A stretch of DNA of 10,477 nt from an uncultured bacterium (GTDB taxonomy: Bacteria > Actinomycetota > Coriobacteriia > Coriobacteriales > Coriobacteriaceae): NCBI GenBank assembly GCA_958349055.1, contig CATWBO010000050.1:1-10477 (forward strand), in the 5' to 3' direction. Made by a program: the position numbers and the translations under genes. The notes under the pieces are model-generated. The model was not told the DNA's origin. It ran no database searches and saw only the letters and a program-made list of their open reading frames with translations. Position 1 is the first letter of the stretch. Each line of letters begins with the position of its first letter. Positions 1-6,652 of this stretch are shown piece after piece.

Positions 1-41
1 TCCGTACATGTACGGATGAATGTGGGAAGTGTTCGGATGAA
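1..41. repeat. Palindrome plus 21-bp-spaced direct repeat at window edge
   Basis: Positions 1-16 read TCCGTACATGTACGGA, a perfect 16-bp palindrome. Its right end begins a direct repeat: TACGGATGAA at 11-20 and TTCGGATGAA at 32-41, nine of ten bases identical and 21 bp apart, about two helical turns. This is the geometry of a protein-binding operator, but the palindrome starts on the first base of the window and the gene it would serve may lie outside. The nearest downstream unit is the tRNA-Ala promoter at 96-123. No regulator can be named. Confidence 0.35.
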
Positions 42-71
42 GTTGATAATCAAGGGTCAAAAAAGCCCCGT

Positions 72-93
72 CCCAAAAAGACTAGGTTTTGGG
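72..93. repeat. 7-bp inverted repeat upstream of the tRNA promoter
   Basis: CCCAAAA (72-78) and TTTTGGG (87-93) are complementary around an 8-nt loop. The repeat ends three bases before the -35 box of the tRNA-Ala promoter. No T-run follows on the plus strand. It may be a remnant terminator of an upstream gene, or chance. Confidence 0.3.
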
Positions 94-95
94 CG

Positions 96-123
96 TTGAC
101 AGTTGGCGAGCCGTAGGTAAAAT
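96..123 (+). promoter_or_regulatory. Sigma-70-type promoter for tRNA-Ala
   Basis: A perfect -35 box TTGACA (96-101) is followed by a 16-bp spacer and the -10 box TAAAAT (118-123), five of six matches to TATAAT. Initiation would fall near 130, a few bases before the mature tRNA 5' end at 136, leaving a very short leader. This is the clearest promoter in the window and fits a highly expressed stable RNA. Confidence 0.8.
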
Positions 124-135
124 ATCAACTTGCCT

Positions 136-208
136 GGGGACGTAGCTCAGTTGGGAGAGCGCTGCCGTCGCATGGCAGAGGCCGAGGGTTCGACTCCCTT
201 CGTCTCCA
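136..208 (+). tRNA. tRNA-Ala (anticodon CGC)
   Basis: This is a 73-nt cloverleaf. The acceptor stem is GGGGACG (136-142) with CGTCTCC (201-207). The D stem is GCTC/GAGC, and the anticodon stem CTGCC/GGCAG encloses the loop GTCGCAT. The anticodon CGC at 169-171 reads GCG alanine codons. The T arm is GAGGG-TTCGACT-CCCTT and the discriminator is A208. The third acceptor pair is G138 with T206, the G3:U70 wobble that is the classic identity element for alanyl-tRNA synthetase, so the isotype has two independent supports. The 3' CCA is not encoded (ACCC follows) and must be added enzymatically. It stands alone, with its own promoter at 96-123 and a terminator 14 nt downstream. Confidence 0.96.
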
Positions 209-222
209 CCCTTGGATTTGAT

Positions 223-254
223 AAGCCGCTGACATTGTGTCGGCGGCTTTTTTT
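223..254 (+). terminator. Rho-independent terminator of tRNA-Ala
   Basis: The stem pairs AAGCCGC-TGACA with TGTCG-GCGGCTT around a 3-nt loop TTG (235-237). Twelve pairs include one G-T wobble, and a run of seven T's (248-254) follows. It ends the tRNA transcript only 18 bp before the next start codon at 273. The coiled-coil protein gene therefore depends on read-through or on a promoter embedded in this short region. Confidence 0.9.
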
Positions 255-272
255 AAAAGAAAGGGCTGTACC

Positions 273-713
273 ATGGCCAAGCTTGAGTCCCAACCACTGT
301 CTGCCGAGGAACGCGCCGAGTTGGAAGAGCTCCGCGCCGAGAAAGCTCGTCGCGAGGCCCAGGAAGAGGCACGCCGCGAGCGTGAGGAGCTGGCCGCCCT
401 GCGTGCCGAGCGTGCGAAGGCCGAGGAGGCCGCCGCGAACGTCGCCCCCGCGCCCAAGCCCGCCGCCGCGAAGCCCGCGCCCACCGCACCTAAACCTCAG
501 CCTAAAAAGGTCGCTCATTCCAAGCCCGTCGAGCCCAAGCCGAGCCGTGACGAGATGACCTTTGCCCAGCGCATGGTTACCTCCAAGGAGCCTACGGGCG
601 AGAACGAGATCCCTGGCATGGCGCCGGCTCAAAAAATCATCATTGTCCTTGCCCTCATCGCGTTTGTCATCTTTATGGGCTACACGATCCTGACCAGCAT
701 GGGTCTGCACTAG
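273..713 (+). CDS. Small coiled-coil protein with C-terminal membrane anchor
   Basis: A 146-aa protein of unrecognised family. The start ATG 273 is preceded by AGAAAGGG (258-265) at good spacing. An earlier in-frame ATG at 237 lies inside the tRNA terminator and is unlikely. Three parts are visible. Residues 9 to about 55 are Glu/Arg/Ala/Leu-rich and strongly helical, probably a coiled coil. Residues 56 to about 85 are a Pro/Ala/Lys-rich flexible linker. Residues 122-143 (IIIVLALIAFVIFMGYTILT) form one hydrophobic segment, with only three residues (GLH) after it. There is no signal peptide, so the expected topology is tail-anchored with the bulk cytoplasmic. It has no catalytic motif. It lies 82 bp upstream of pncB on the same strand, but a shared function is not implied. 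A membrane-tethered scaffold or division/envelope-associated protein is possible but speculative. That it is a real gene is well supported; its role is unknown. Confidence 0.8.
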   Translation: MAKLESQPLSAEERAELEELRAEKARREAQEEARREREELAALRAERAKAEEAAANVAPAPKPAAAKPAPTAPKPQPKKVAHSKPVEPKPSRDEMTFAQRMVTSKEPTGENEIPGMAPAQKIIIVLALIAFVIFMGYTILTSMGLH

Positions 714-794
714 CCTGTTCGCGCTGGGCTCCATGCCCGCACGCCCGCCTCGCCAACCCTCAACCTCTGCACAACGCATCCGAAAGGTCGCCCC

Positions 795-2300
795 ATGGCT
801 TTGACCGATATCTCTCATCCCACCGACATCGCAATGCTCACCGATCTGTACGAGCTCACTATGGCCCAGGGCCTGTGGGAGAGCGGCAAGGCCAATGAGC
901 AGGGTTGTTTTACCGCGTTTTACCGCGACCATCCCTTTGGCAGCGCCTATGCCGTCATGTGCGGCACCGCCGAGCTGCCCGAGCTGGTCGAGAACCTGCG
1001 CTTTACGCCCGAGGATATCGACTACCTCGCCTCACTCCAGGCCCCGGCCGGCGGCGCGATGTTCAAGCCTGCATTCCTCGACTACCTGCGCGATTTTCGT
1101 GCACATGTAAACATCGACGCCGTCCCCGAGGGCGAGCTCGTCTTTCCGCGCGAACCCATGGTTCGCGTCACCGGTCCCGCGCTGGAGTGCCAGCTGCTCG
1201 AAACGGCGCTGCTCAACATCGTTGGGTTCCAGACGCTTGTCGCCACCAAGACGGCGCGCGTGGTGCTGGCGGCGGACGGCCGTCCCGTTGCCGAGTTTGG
1301 CCTGCGCCGCGCCCAGGGTCCCGATGGCGGCTTGGCCGTCGCGCGCGCGAGCTACGTTGCCGGCTGCTCCTCTACGTCCAATGTGCTCGCCGGCCGCCGC
1401 TACGGTATTCCCGTCTTTGGCACGCATGCGCACAGCTGGGTGATGAGCTTCGATTCCGAGCTTGAGGCCTTCCGCGCCTTTGCCAAGTCGAGCCCCAAGA
1501 ACTGTACGCTGCTCATCGACACCTATGACGTGCGCGAGGGCTGTGAACATGCCATTACGGTTGCCAAGGAGATGGAAGCGGCGGGCGAGCGCCTGTCGGC
1601 CATTCGCATCGACTCCGGCGACCTCGCCAAGCTCTCCAAGTATGTGCGCGGCCGTTTTGATGCCGAGGGCCTGCCCTATGTGGGGATCTCGGTTTCTAAC
1701 GATTTGGATGAGTACACGATTCAGTCGCTGCTCGACCAGGGCGCGCCCATCGACAGCTTTGGCGTGGGTACCAAGCTTGCGACCTGCTATGACCAGCCGG
1801 CGCTGGGCGGCGTGTACAAGCTTTCCGCCCGCCGTGCGAGCGAGGCAGATCCATGGACGCCGGTGGTCAAGCTCTCTGAGCAGCCATACAAGCGCACGAT
1901 CCCGGGTGTGCAACGCGTGCGCCGTTATTACGACGGCTTTGGCGGCCCGGTCTGCGACATGATCTACGACGAGGACCATCTGGCGGGGGAGGGCGCCGCG
2001 CGCGGCAATACCCTTGTGGCCGTGAACGATGCCGCCCTGGTGACCGACGTGTCCGAACTCGAGTATCGCGAGCTGCTGGTGCCGATCGTGCGCGATGGCA
2101 GTGCGGTGGCTCCGCGTGAGAGCATCCAGGACGCGCGCGAGCGCTGTGCTTGGGCGCTCGACCATCTGGACGCAGCTTTCAAGCGCTTCCTGTACCCGCA
2201 GACCTATGTGGTGGGTATGGAGCAGGGCCTGGCTCAGGTGCGCGACGAGCTCGTGCGTAAGAACATGGCCGCGGCCTCTGCCTTTCCCTGGGCTCACTAA
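795..2300 (+). CDS. pncB: Nicotinate phosphoribosyltransferase
   Basis: A 501-aa cytoplasmic enzyme that makes nicotinate mononucleotide from nicotinate and PRPP with ATP hydrolysis, the entry step of the Preiss-Handler route of NAD salvage (EC 6.3.4.21). Family signatures visible in order: LTDLYELTMAQG (15-26), FGLRRAQGPDGG (168-179), TSNVLAGRRYGIPVFGTHAHSW (split, 194-215), IDTYDV (241-246), RIDSGDL (271-277) and FGVGTKL (322-328). By family knowledge, the histidine in the THAHS segment (H213) should be the residue phosphorylated in the catalytic cycle. The length suits the roughly 490-aa Gram-positive form. The start ATG 795 has GAAAGG (782-787) seven bases upstream. No promoter is visible in the 81-bp gap before it. 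proB follows 79 bp downstream on the same strand with no terminator between, so co-transcription is possible. Confidence 0.95.
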   Translation: MALTDISHPTDIAMLTDLYELTMAQGLWESGKANEQGCFTAFYRDHPFGSAYAVMCGTAELPELVENLRFTPEDIDYLASLQAPAGGAMFKPAFLDYLRDFRAHVNIDAVPEGELVFPREPMVRVTGPALECQLLETALLNIVGFQTLVATKTARVVLAADGRPVAEFGLRRAQGPDGGLAVARASYVAGCSSTSNVLAGRRYGIPVFGTHAHSWVMSFDSELEAFRAFAKSSPKNCTLLIDTYDVREGCEHAITVAKEMEAAGERLSAIRIDSGDLAKLSKYVRGRFDAEGLPYVGISVSNDLDEYTIQSLLDQGAPIDSFGVGTKLATCYDQPALGGVYKLSARRASEADPWTPVVKLSEQPYKRTIPGVQRVRRYYDGFGGPVCDMIYDEDHLAGEGAARGNTLVAVNDAALVTDVSELEYRELLVPIVRDGSAVAPRESIQDARERCAWALDHLDAAFKRFLYPQTYVVGMEQGLAQVRDELVRKNMAAASAFPWAH

Positions 2301-2379
2301 TTCCTTGGGCGGTAGGGGCGAGTCACGCTTCCCTGGCCGCCGGCTCGGCCGTTCGCTGAACAGTTGATTGGTTTGACGT

Positions 2380-3507
2380 ATGACGACTTCTTATAAAACG
2401 ATGGTGGTAAAGATCGGTTCGTCCACGGTGGTGGGCGCCGACGGCAAGGTCAACCGCGCCTTTATCGGCGGGCTTGCCGACCAGGCCGCAGCGCTGCGCG
2501 AGCTTGGCTGGCGCCTGATCGTGGTGAGCTCGGGCGCCATTGCCTGCGGCTATCCCGTGCTGGGCTTCGACCGTAAGCCGGTCGGCGACCTGCCGAGCCT
2601 GCAGGCCTGCGCCTCGGCCGGTCAGTGCATCATCTCGTCGGCCTACGACGAGGAGTTCCATGCGCGCGACCTGCTCACCTCGCTCGTGCTGCTCACGCGT
2701 CACGACACGGCGCGCCGCACGTCCTACCTGCACGCGCGCGACGCCCTGCTTCGCCTGGTGGAGCTCGGCGTGGTGCCGGTCGTCAACGAGAACGATACCG
2801 TCACCGTCGATGAGATCAAGTTTGGCGACAACGACACGCTGGCGGCGCTTGTGAGCTGCCTGGTTTCTGCCGATCTGTGCGTGACGCTCTCGGACATCGA
2901 TGGCCTCTACACCGCCAATCCGCACGAGGATCCCACGGCCGAGTTCGTCCCGGTCGTGCATAAGATCGACGCCAAGATCATCGCCTCGGCGGGCGATTCT
3001 TCCACATCGGTGGGCACGGGCGGCATGATCACCAAGATCCGCGCGAGCCGCATTCTCATGACGGCGGGCATTCAGAGCGTGATTTGCTCGGGCGAGGAGC
3101 CCGATGCGCTCGTGCGTCTGGCCCGCGGCGAGAGCGTGGGTACGCTGTTCGATCCGCCGGCGGAGCGCCTGGACATTGCGCCGCGCAAGCTGTGGATTGC
3201 ACTGGGCGACAAGGCGCACGGCTCGGTGACGGTCGATGACGGCGCCGCGAAGGCGCTGGTCAGCCGCGGTTCGTCGCTGCTCGCGGTGGGTATTCGCGAG
3301 GTCGATGGCCAGTTTGCCGAGGGCGATGTGCTCGACGTGTGCGACCCGAGCGGCATGGTTGTTGCCCGTGGTATCGCCGAGGCCGATTCGGACGTGCTGG
3401 AGCTTGCCGCCGGCCGCCGCCAGGACCAGATTGCCAGCAACCGTCTACTGGCAGACCTAGCCGAGAAGCCGGCGATCCATCGAGACAACTTGATTGTATT
3501 TGCTTAG
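2380..3507 (+). CDS. proB: Glutamate 5-kinase (AAK plus PUA domains)
   Basis: A 375-aa enzyme that phosphorylates L-glutamate with ATP to gamma-glutamyl phosphate, the first and normally proline-inhibited step of proline synthesis (EC 2.7.2.11). The amino-acid-kinase domain (about 1-255) shows VKIGSS (10-15), VSSGAI (49-54), VNENDT (135-140), FGDND (148-152), LSDIDGLYT (170-178) and GTGGM (212-216). A C-terminal PUA domain follows (about 268-350), as in the full-length bacterial enzyme. The start is fixed by an in-frame TGA at 2374-2376, immediately upstream of ATG 2380. No good Shine-Dalgarno precedes it (GATTGGTTTGACGT), so translation may be weak or coupled to upstream translation. An internal ATG at 2401 would still keep VKIGSS but also lacks an RBS. 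Its pathway partner proA lies 1.8 kb downstream, beyond a minus-strand peptidase gene. Confidence 0.96.
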   Translation: MTTSYKTMVVKIGSSTVVGADGKVNRAFIGGLADQAAALRELGWRLIVVSSGAIACGYPVLGFDRKPVGDLPSLQACASAGQCIISSAYDEEFHARDLLTSLVLLTRHDTARRTSYLHARDALLRLVELGVVPVVNENDTVTVDEIKFGDNDTLAALVSCLVSADLCVTLSDIDGLYTANPHEDPTAEFVPVVHKIDAKIIASAGDSSTSVGTGGMITKIRASRILMTAGIQSVICSGEEPDALVRLARGESVGTLFDPPAERLDIAPRKLWIALGDKAHGSVTVDDGAAKALVSRGSSLLAVGIREVDGQFAEGDVLDVCDPSGMVVARGIAEADSDVLELAAGRRQDQIASNRLLADLAEKPAIHRDNLIVFA

Positions 3508-3544
3508 GCCTCGACGCCGGGCGCCTTCGATCTGCAATGCACGT

Positions 3545-3574
3545 GGGGCGAAATTACCAGGGTAACTTTGCCCC
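3545..3574 (+). repeat. Hairpin downstream of proB
   Basis: GGGGC (3545-3549) pairs with GCCCC (3570-3574). The stem continues through a G-T wobble, two A-T pairs, one A-C mismatch and TTAC/GTAA to a C-G pair closing a 4-nt loop near 3558-3561. It lies 38 bp after the proB stop. No T-run follows, so it is not a standard intrinsic terminator. It could protect the 3' end of the mRNA or be a decayed terminator. Confidence 0.45.
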
Positions 3575-3596
3575 GCCGCGCTTATGTCCGAGCTGG

Positions 3597-3760
3597 TCGC
3601 CACGAAAACGGCCCATCTACTACGTTTAATAGGCTATCGGTGACCATGCCAAGAATTGCAAAAAGAAAACCGCAGGTAGAACGCCTGCGGTTTTCTTTAT
3701 TTATGGCATCTGGTTGGGCCATGCGGGTGAAACGTAGTAGATGGGCCGCTTTCGTGGCGA
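3597..3760 (+). repeat. Long inverted-repeat element E1
   Basis: The left arm (3597-3627) and right arm (3730-3760) are 31 nt each and complementary at 30 positions; the only mismatch is A3608 opposite C3749. The 102-nt spacer carries a nested perfect hairpin (3662-3698) and an ATGCCA/TGGCAT pair (3646-3651 with 3704-3709). The whole element can fold as a long rod or branched structure. It is related to element E2 (10225-10374, opposite strand). Between the conserved ACTACG (3619-3624) and CGTAGT (3733-3738) both elements are exactly 120 nt, and they share the core AAAACCGCAGGTAGA and GGTTGG. It encodes no transposase, so a non-autonomous mobile repeat or a structured RNA is plausible. Confidence 0.85.
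3662..3698. terminator. Bidirectional terminator inside E1
   Basis: A perfect 15-bp stem, AAAGAAAACCGCAGG (3662-3676) with CCTGCGGTTTTCTTT (3684-3698), has a 7-nt loop TAGAACG. Its base is A-rich on the left and T-rich on the right (TTTTCTTTATTT). It can therefore terminate transcripts from both directions, meaning proB from the left and the minus-strand peptidase from the right. Confidence 0.8.
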
Positions 3761-3770
3761 AGGACATCAT

Positions 3771-3817
3771 CCGGCACTTGGGGACGTTCCTATTGTGCCG
3801 GCAGGTGGGGACACTCC
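3771..3817. repeat. REP-like hairpin with tandem GGGGACNNTCC
   Basis: CCGGCAC (3771-3777) and GTGCCGG (3795-3801) form a perfect 7-bp stem. The 17-nt loop contains GGGGACGTTCC (3780-3790). A second copy, GGGGACACTCC (3807-3817), follows 27 bp downstream. The minus-strand reading of the second copy, CAAAGGAGTGTCCCC, resembles the loops of the terminators at 6653 and 7372 and the motif at 10408. It abuts the peptidase stop codon. A REP-type repeat is the best guess. Confidence 0.55.
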
Positions 3818-3821
3818 TTTG

Positions 3822-5240
3822 CTAGAAGATTCGGCGCAGGTCTCCGCGGTTGAGGGACTCGTCGAAGAGGTGCTTGAATACCACACTGCCGTGCAGGCCG
3901 TCGTGCTCGAACTCGTTGGTTACCCAGGCGTGCGAGTTGCCCACACGGCTGAGCGTGTCGAGCTGCAGACTCGAATCGACGTACATGTCATCGAAGTACA
4001 CCGCGGCCTGGAGCGGCACCTCGTTGCAGGCCAGGCGCTGCGGGTCATAGATCTTGTCCCAGCTGGTGTCTTCCATCAGCAGGTCCATGGCGGGCTTGAA
4101 GGGCTTGAGCTCGGGCATCTGCTCGAACATCCACGGGAACATGGCCTCGCCGGTAAACATGAGCGGGCGCGCGAGGGTGTCGAACTCGGCGTGGTGTGCC
4201 TTCTCTTCAGCTGCGGCCCAGCGAATGGGCATGGTGTCGCCGTCGGCGTAGATGAACTCCTGAAGCGTCCAGTACAGCGGATTCGTGCGCGTGTTGGTGC
4301 GCTCGAAGGCGCGCATCAAAAAGCTGTCGGATACCGAGGAGCCGCAGCTCAGCGTACCGTCGCCTGTAACAAACGCGTGATCGATAATCCAATGCATGCG
4401 CTCAAAGCTCGGCTTCATGCCAAAGTCGCTGCCCATGAGCTGTAGGCGCTCGACCGTCATTGGCGAGCCGTCGGGCAGCACGGGCTTCTGAGCCTCGAGC
4501 GCATCGGCCAGGGCTGCCACGCGCTCGACATCGGCGGGGTAACGGTCGTAATACTGCTGCGTCTTGGCGGCCATGCGCGGGAAGGTGTGCGCGTAGACCT
4601 CGCTGGCGCTCGCCGGCACGTGCGGAATGCCGCCGCAGGTAAAGCTTGCCGCCACGCCCTCGGGGAAGAGCGACAGATAGCTCAACGTCAAAAAGCCGCC
4701 GTAGCTCTGCCCGAGCGTGACCCAGGGCCTGCCGCCAAAGCCCACCAGGCGCAGGTACTCAAAATCGCGCACGATGGAGCTGGCGAGGTGGCGCTTGAGG
4801 AAGTCCGCCTGCGAGCGGGCAGCATCGGAGCCGGCCGCCTCGGCGCGCTCGCCCAGTGCGGCAATCGTGCGCCCGTCTACACAGCTGCTGCGCCCGGTAC
4901 CGCGCTGGTCGGGCAGCACGACGCGGAAATGCTTGACGGCCTCTTCGATCCAGCCATCGCTTGTGGGCGACAGCGGACGCGGGCTCTCGCCACCGGGGCC
5001 ACCCTGCAAAAAGAGAAGGAGCGGCAGGTCGTCGTTGATGCGGTCGGGTGCGCAAACCACGCGGTAGAAGAGCTTGATGCTCTCGGGCGCGCCGGCGATG
5101 GGTGTCGGTATAGCGCCGCGGCGCATGGTGCTGCCGACGGCCAGGAGCATCGGCTCCAGGCCGCGCCAGTCGAGGGGGACGTCGATGCTGTGGTCCTCGA
5201 CATACAGGCCGGGGACGTGGTACGAAGTGATGAGGGCCAT
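3822..5240 (-). CDS. Alpha/beta hydrolase, S33 proline-iminopeptidase type
   Basis: A 472-aa protein with the alpha/beta-hydrolase layout of peptidase family S33, whose members release N-terminal proline from peptides. Visible motifs: the oxyanion segment QGGPGGESPRP (79-89), DQRGTGRS (111-118) and the nucleophile elbow GQSYGG (177-182) with Ser179. An acidic patch YFDDMYVD (415-422) probably holds the catalytic Asp. NEFEHDGL (442-449) supplies the probable catalytic His446. There is no signal peptide, so it is probably cytoplasmic. The chosen start is ATG 5240, preceded on the minus strand by GGAAG (5247-5251) at 6-nt spacing. An in-frame start at 5321 would add 27 implausible residues over the proA leader. 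It lies between proB and proA on the opposite strand, which fits a role in proline supply, but other S33 substrates cannot be excluded. The gene name pip is not assigned because the exact specificity is unproven. Confidence 0.85.
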   Translation of the reverse strand: MALITSYHVPGLYVEDHSIDVPLDWRGLEPMLLAVGSTMRRGAIPTPIAGAPESIKLFYRVVCAPDRINDDLPLLLFLQGGPGGESPRPLSPTSDGWIEEAVKHFRVVLPDQRGTGRSSCVDGRTIAALGERAEAAGSDAARSQADFLKRHLASSIVRDFEYLRLVGFGGRPWVTLGQSYGGFLTLSYLSLFPEGVAASFTCGGIPHVPASASEVYAHTFPRMAAKTQQYYDRYPADVERVAALADALEAQKPVLPDGSPMTVERLQLMGSDFGMKPSFERMHWIIDHAFVTGDGTLSCGSSVSDSFLMRAFERTNTRTNPLYWTLQEFIYADGDTMPIRWAAAEEKAHHAEFDTLARPLMFTGEAMFPWMFEQMPELKPFKPAMDLLMEDTSWDKIYDPQRLACNEVPLQAAVYFDDMYVDSSLQLDTLSRVGNSHAWVTNEFEHDGLHGSVVFKHLFDESLNRGDLRRIF

Positions 5241-5352
5241 GTGAGTCTTCCGTTCGTTGCGGTGTTTCGGGTTGACCAATTCTACCGCCGCGGGCGAGGC
5301 CATGCGCAAATCGGCTACCATGGTTGCAAACTTCTAGGAGAAAGGGCCGCCC
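5241..5352. promoter_or_regulatory. Divergent intergenic region, S33 peptidase and proA
   Basis: This 112-bp gap must hold the promoter for the minus-strand peptidase and any promoter of proA's own. TTGACC (5272-5277) resembles a -35 box on the plus strand, but no convincing -10 lies 16-18 bp later. The proA ribosome binding site is AGGAG (5336-5340) or AAAGGG (5341-5346). The shared space leaves room for coordinated control, but I see no clear operator. Confidence 0.4.
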
Positions 5353-6639
5353 ATGTCGGTCGATATAGCCACGTATGTCCACGATCTTGCCGTTGCCGCT
5401 AAGGCAGCGTCGGCCTCGCTTGCCACGGCGAGCGACGAGCAGCGCCAGGAGGCCGTGCGCGCCATGGCCGCAGCACTGCGCAACGGTGTCGACTCCATCG
5501 TCGCCGCCAACGAGCTCGATATGTCCGCCGCGCGCGATGCGGGGACCTCGGCGGGGCTCCTCGACCGTCTGCTGCTGACGCCCGAGCGCGTTGAGGGTAT
5601 GGCCGCCGGCCTGGAGAAGCTCGCCGAGCTGTCCGATCCTGTCGGCCGCGTGCTCGACCACCACGTGCTCGCAAGCGGCGTGGACCTCACCCGCGTGAGC
5701 GTGCCGTTGGGCCTGGTCGCCATGGTGTACGAGGCGCGCCCCAACGTGACGGCCGACGCCGCGGGCATCTGCATCCGCACCGGCAACGCCTGCATTCTGC
5801 GCGGCGGCTCGCTGGCCTATCACTCGTGTGCCATGATTGCCGAACTGCTGGCCGATGCGCTCGAGGCCAAGGGCTTCCCGCGCGAGGCCGTGTCGATGAT
5901 CGAGTCTACCGACCGCGAGGCCACCGGCGAGCTCATGAAGCTCCGCGGCGTCGTCGATGTGCTCATTCCGCGTGGCGGTGCGGGCCTGATCCAGCGCTGC
6001 GTGCGCGAGTCGCTCGTTCCGGTGATCGAGACGGGCACGGGTAACTGCCACATCTACGTGCATGAATCCGCCGACTTCGATAAAGCGCTCAATATTATCG
6101 TCAACGCTAAGACGCAGCGCGTGGGCGTGTGCAATGCCGCCGAGTCGCTGCTGGTCGACCGTGCCGTGGCCGATGCGTTTTTGCCCGCGGTCGTGGCCGT
6201 GCTGCATGACCACGGCGTGCTCATTCACGGCGACGAGGCCACGTGCGCCGCATGCGCCGACGCCGGGCTTGCCGAGGGCGATGACTACGTTGCCGCGACT
6301 GAGGAGGACTGGGGTCGCGAGTATCTGGCGCTCGAGATGAGCGTGAAAGTCGTGGCAAACGAGGGCGACGCCATCGCACACATCAATCGCTACGGCACGA
6401 TGCACTCCGAGGCCATCGTTGCCGAGGACACGGATGCTTGCGAGTGCTTCCTGGACGCGGTCGATGCCTCGGCCGTGTACGCCAACGCCAGCACGCGCTT
6501 TACCGACGGCGGCGAGTTTGGCCTGGGCGCCGAGATCGGCATCTCGACCCAAAAGCTCCACGCCCGTGGCCCCTTTGCCGCCGAGGCCCTCACCACCTAC
6601 AAATACAAGCTCCGCGGCACCGGTCAGGTCCGCCCCTAA
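5353..6639 (+). CDS. proA: Gamma-glutamyl phosphate reductase
   Basis: A 428-aa NADPH-dependent enzyme that reduces gamma-glutamyl phosphate to glutamate semialdehyde, the second step of proline synthesis (EC 1.2.1.41). It has the aldehyde-dehydrogenase fold. Visible motifs: PLGLVAMVYEARPNVTADAA (118-137), RTGNACILRGG (142-152), LIPRGGAGLI (204-213), ETGTGNCHIYV (226-236), QRVGVCNAAESLLV (255-268) with catalytic Cys260, FTDGGEFGLGAEIG (383-396) and KLHARGP (401-407). The length is normal for ProA (about 415-430). The start ATG 5353 has AAAGGG (5341-5346) at 6-nt spacing and AGGAG just before. proB, which makes its unstable substrate, lies upstream but is separated by the convergent peptidase gene and a bidirectional terminator, so proA is unlikely to be in the same transcript. 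A strong terminator follows at 6653-6693. Confidence 0.97.
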   Translation: MSVDIATYVHDLAVAAKAASASLATASDEQRQEAVRAMAAALRNGVDSIVAANELDMSAARDAGTSAGLLDRLLLTPERVEGMAAGLEKLAELSDPVGRVLDHHVLASGVDLTRVSVPLGLVAMVYEARPNVTADAAGICIRTGNACILRGGSLAYHSCAMIAELLADALEAKGFPREAVSMIESTDREATGELMKLRGVVDVLIPRGGAGLIQRCVRESLVPVIETGTGNCHIYVHESADFDKALNIIVNAKTQRVGVCNAAESLLVDRAVADAFLPAVVAVLHDHGVLIHGDEATCAACADAGLAEGDDYVAATEEDWGREYLALEMSVKVVANEGDAIAHINRYGTMHSEAIVAEDTDACECFLDAVDASAVYANASTRFTDGGEFGLGAEIGISTQKLHARGPFAAEALTTYKYKLRGTGQVRP

Positions 6640-6652
6640 CCCCTCGTAAACG

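Larger units (their letters stand above)
3508..3821. other. Repeat-rich convergent intergenic region
   Basis: This 314-bp gap lies between the ends of the convergent genes proB and the S33 peptidase. I see no credible gene. It is filled by a near-perfect hairpin (3545-3574), a long inverted-repeat element with an internal terminator (3597-3760) and a REP-like hairpin with a tandem GGGGACNNTCC motif (3771-3817). Its base composition is clearly lower in GC than the flanking genes. Confidence 0.85.

Noticed and set aside
1032..2297. 421-codon minus-strand open frame opposite pncB
   Set aside because: The pncB signatures on the plus strand settle the coding strand, and this frame has no recognisable motif.
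3597..3760. E1 as an integron attC site
   Set aside because: The arms lack the RYYYAAC/GTTRRRY core pattern, and there is no cassette array or integrase nearby.
3568..3825. 85-codon plus-strand frame through E1
   Set aside because: It is composed of the repeat element and its flanks and has no ribosome binding site, so it is treated as repeat-derived rather than as a gene.
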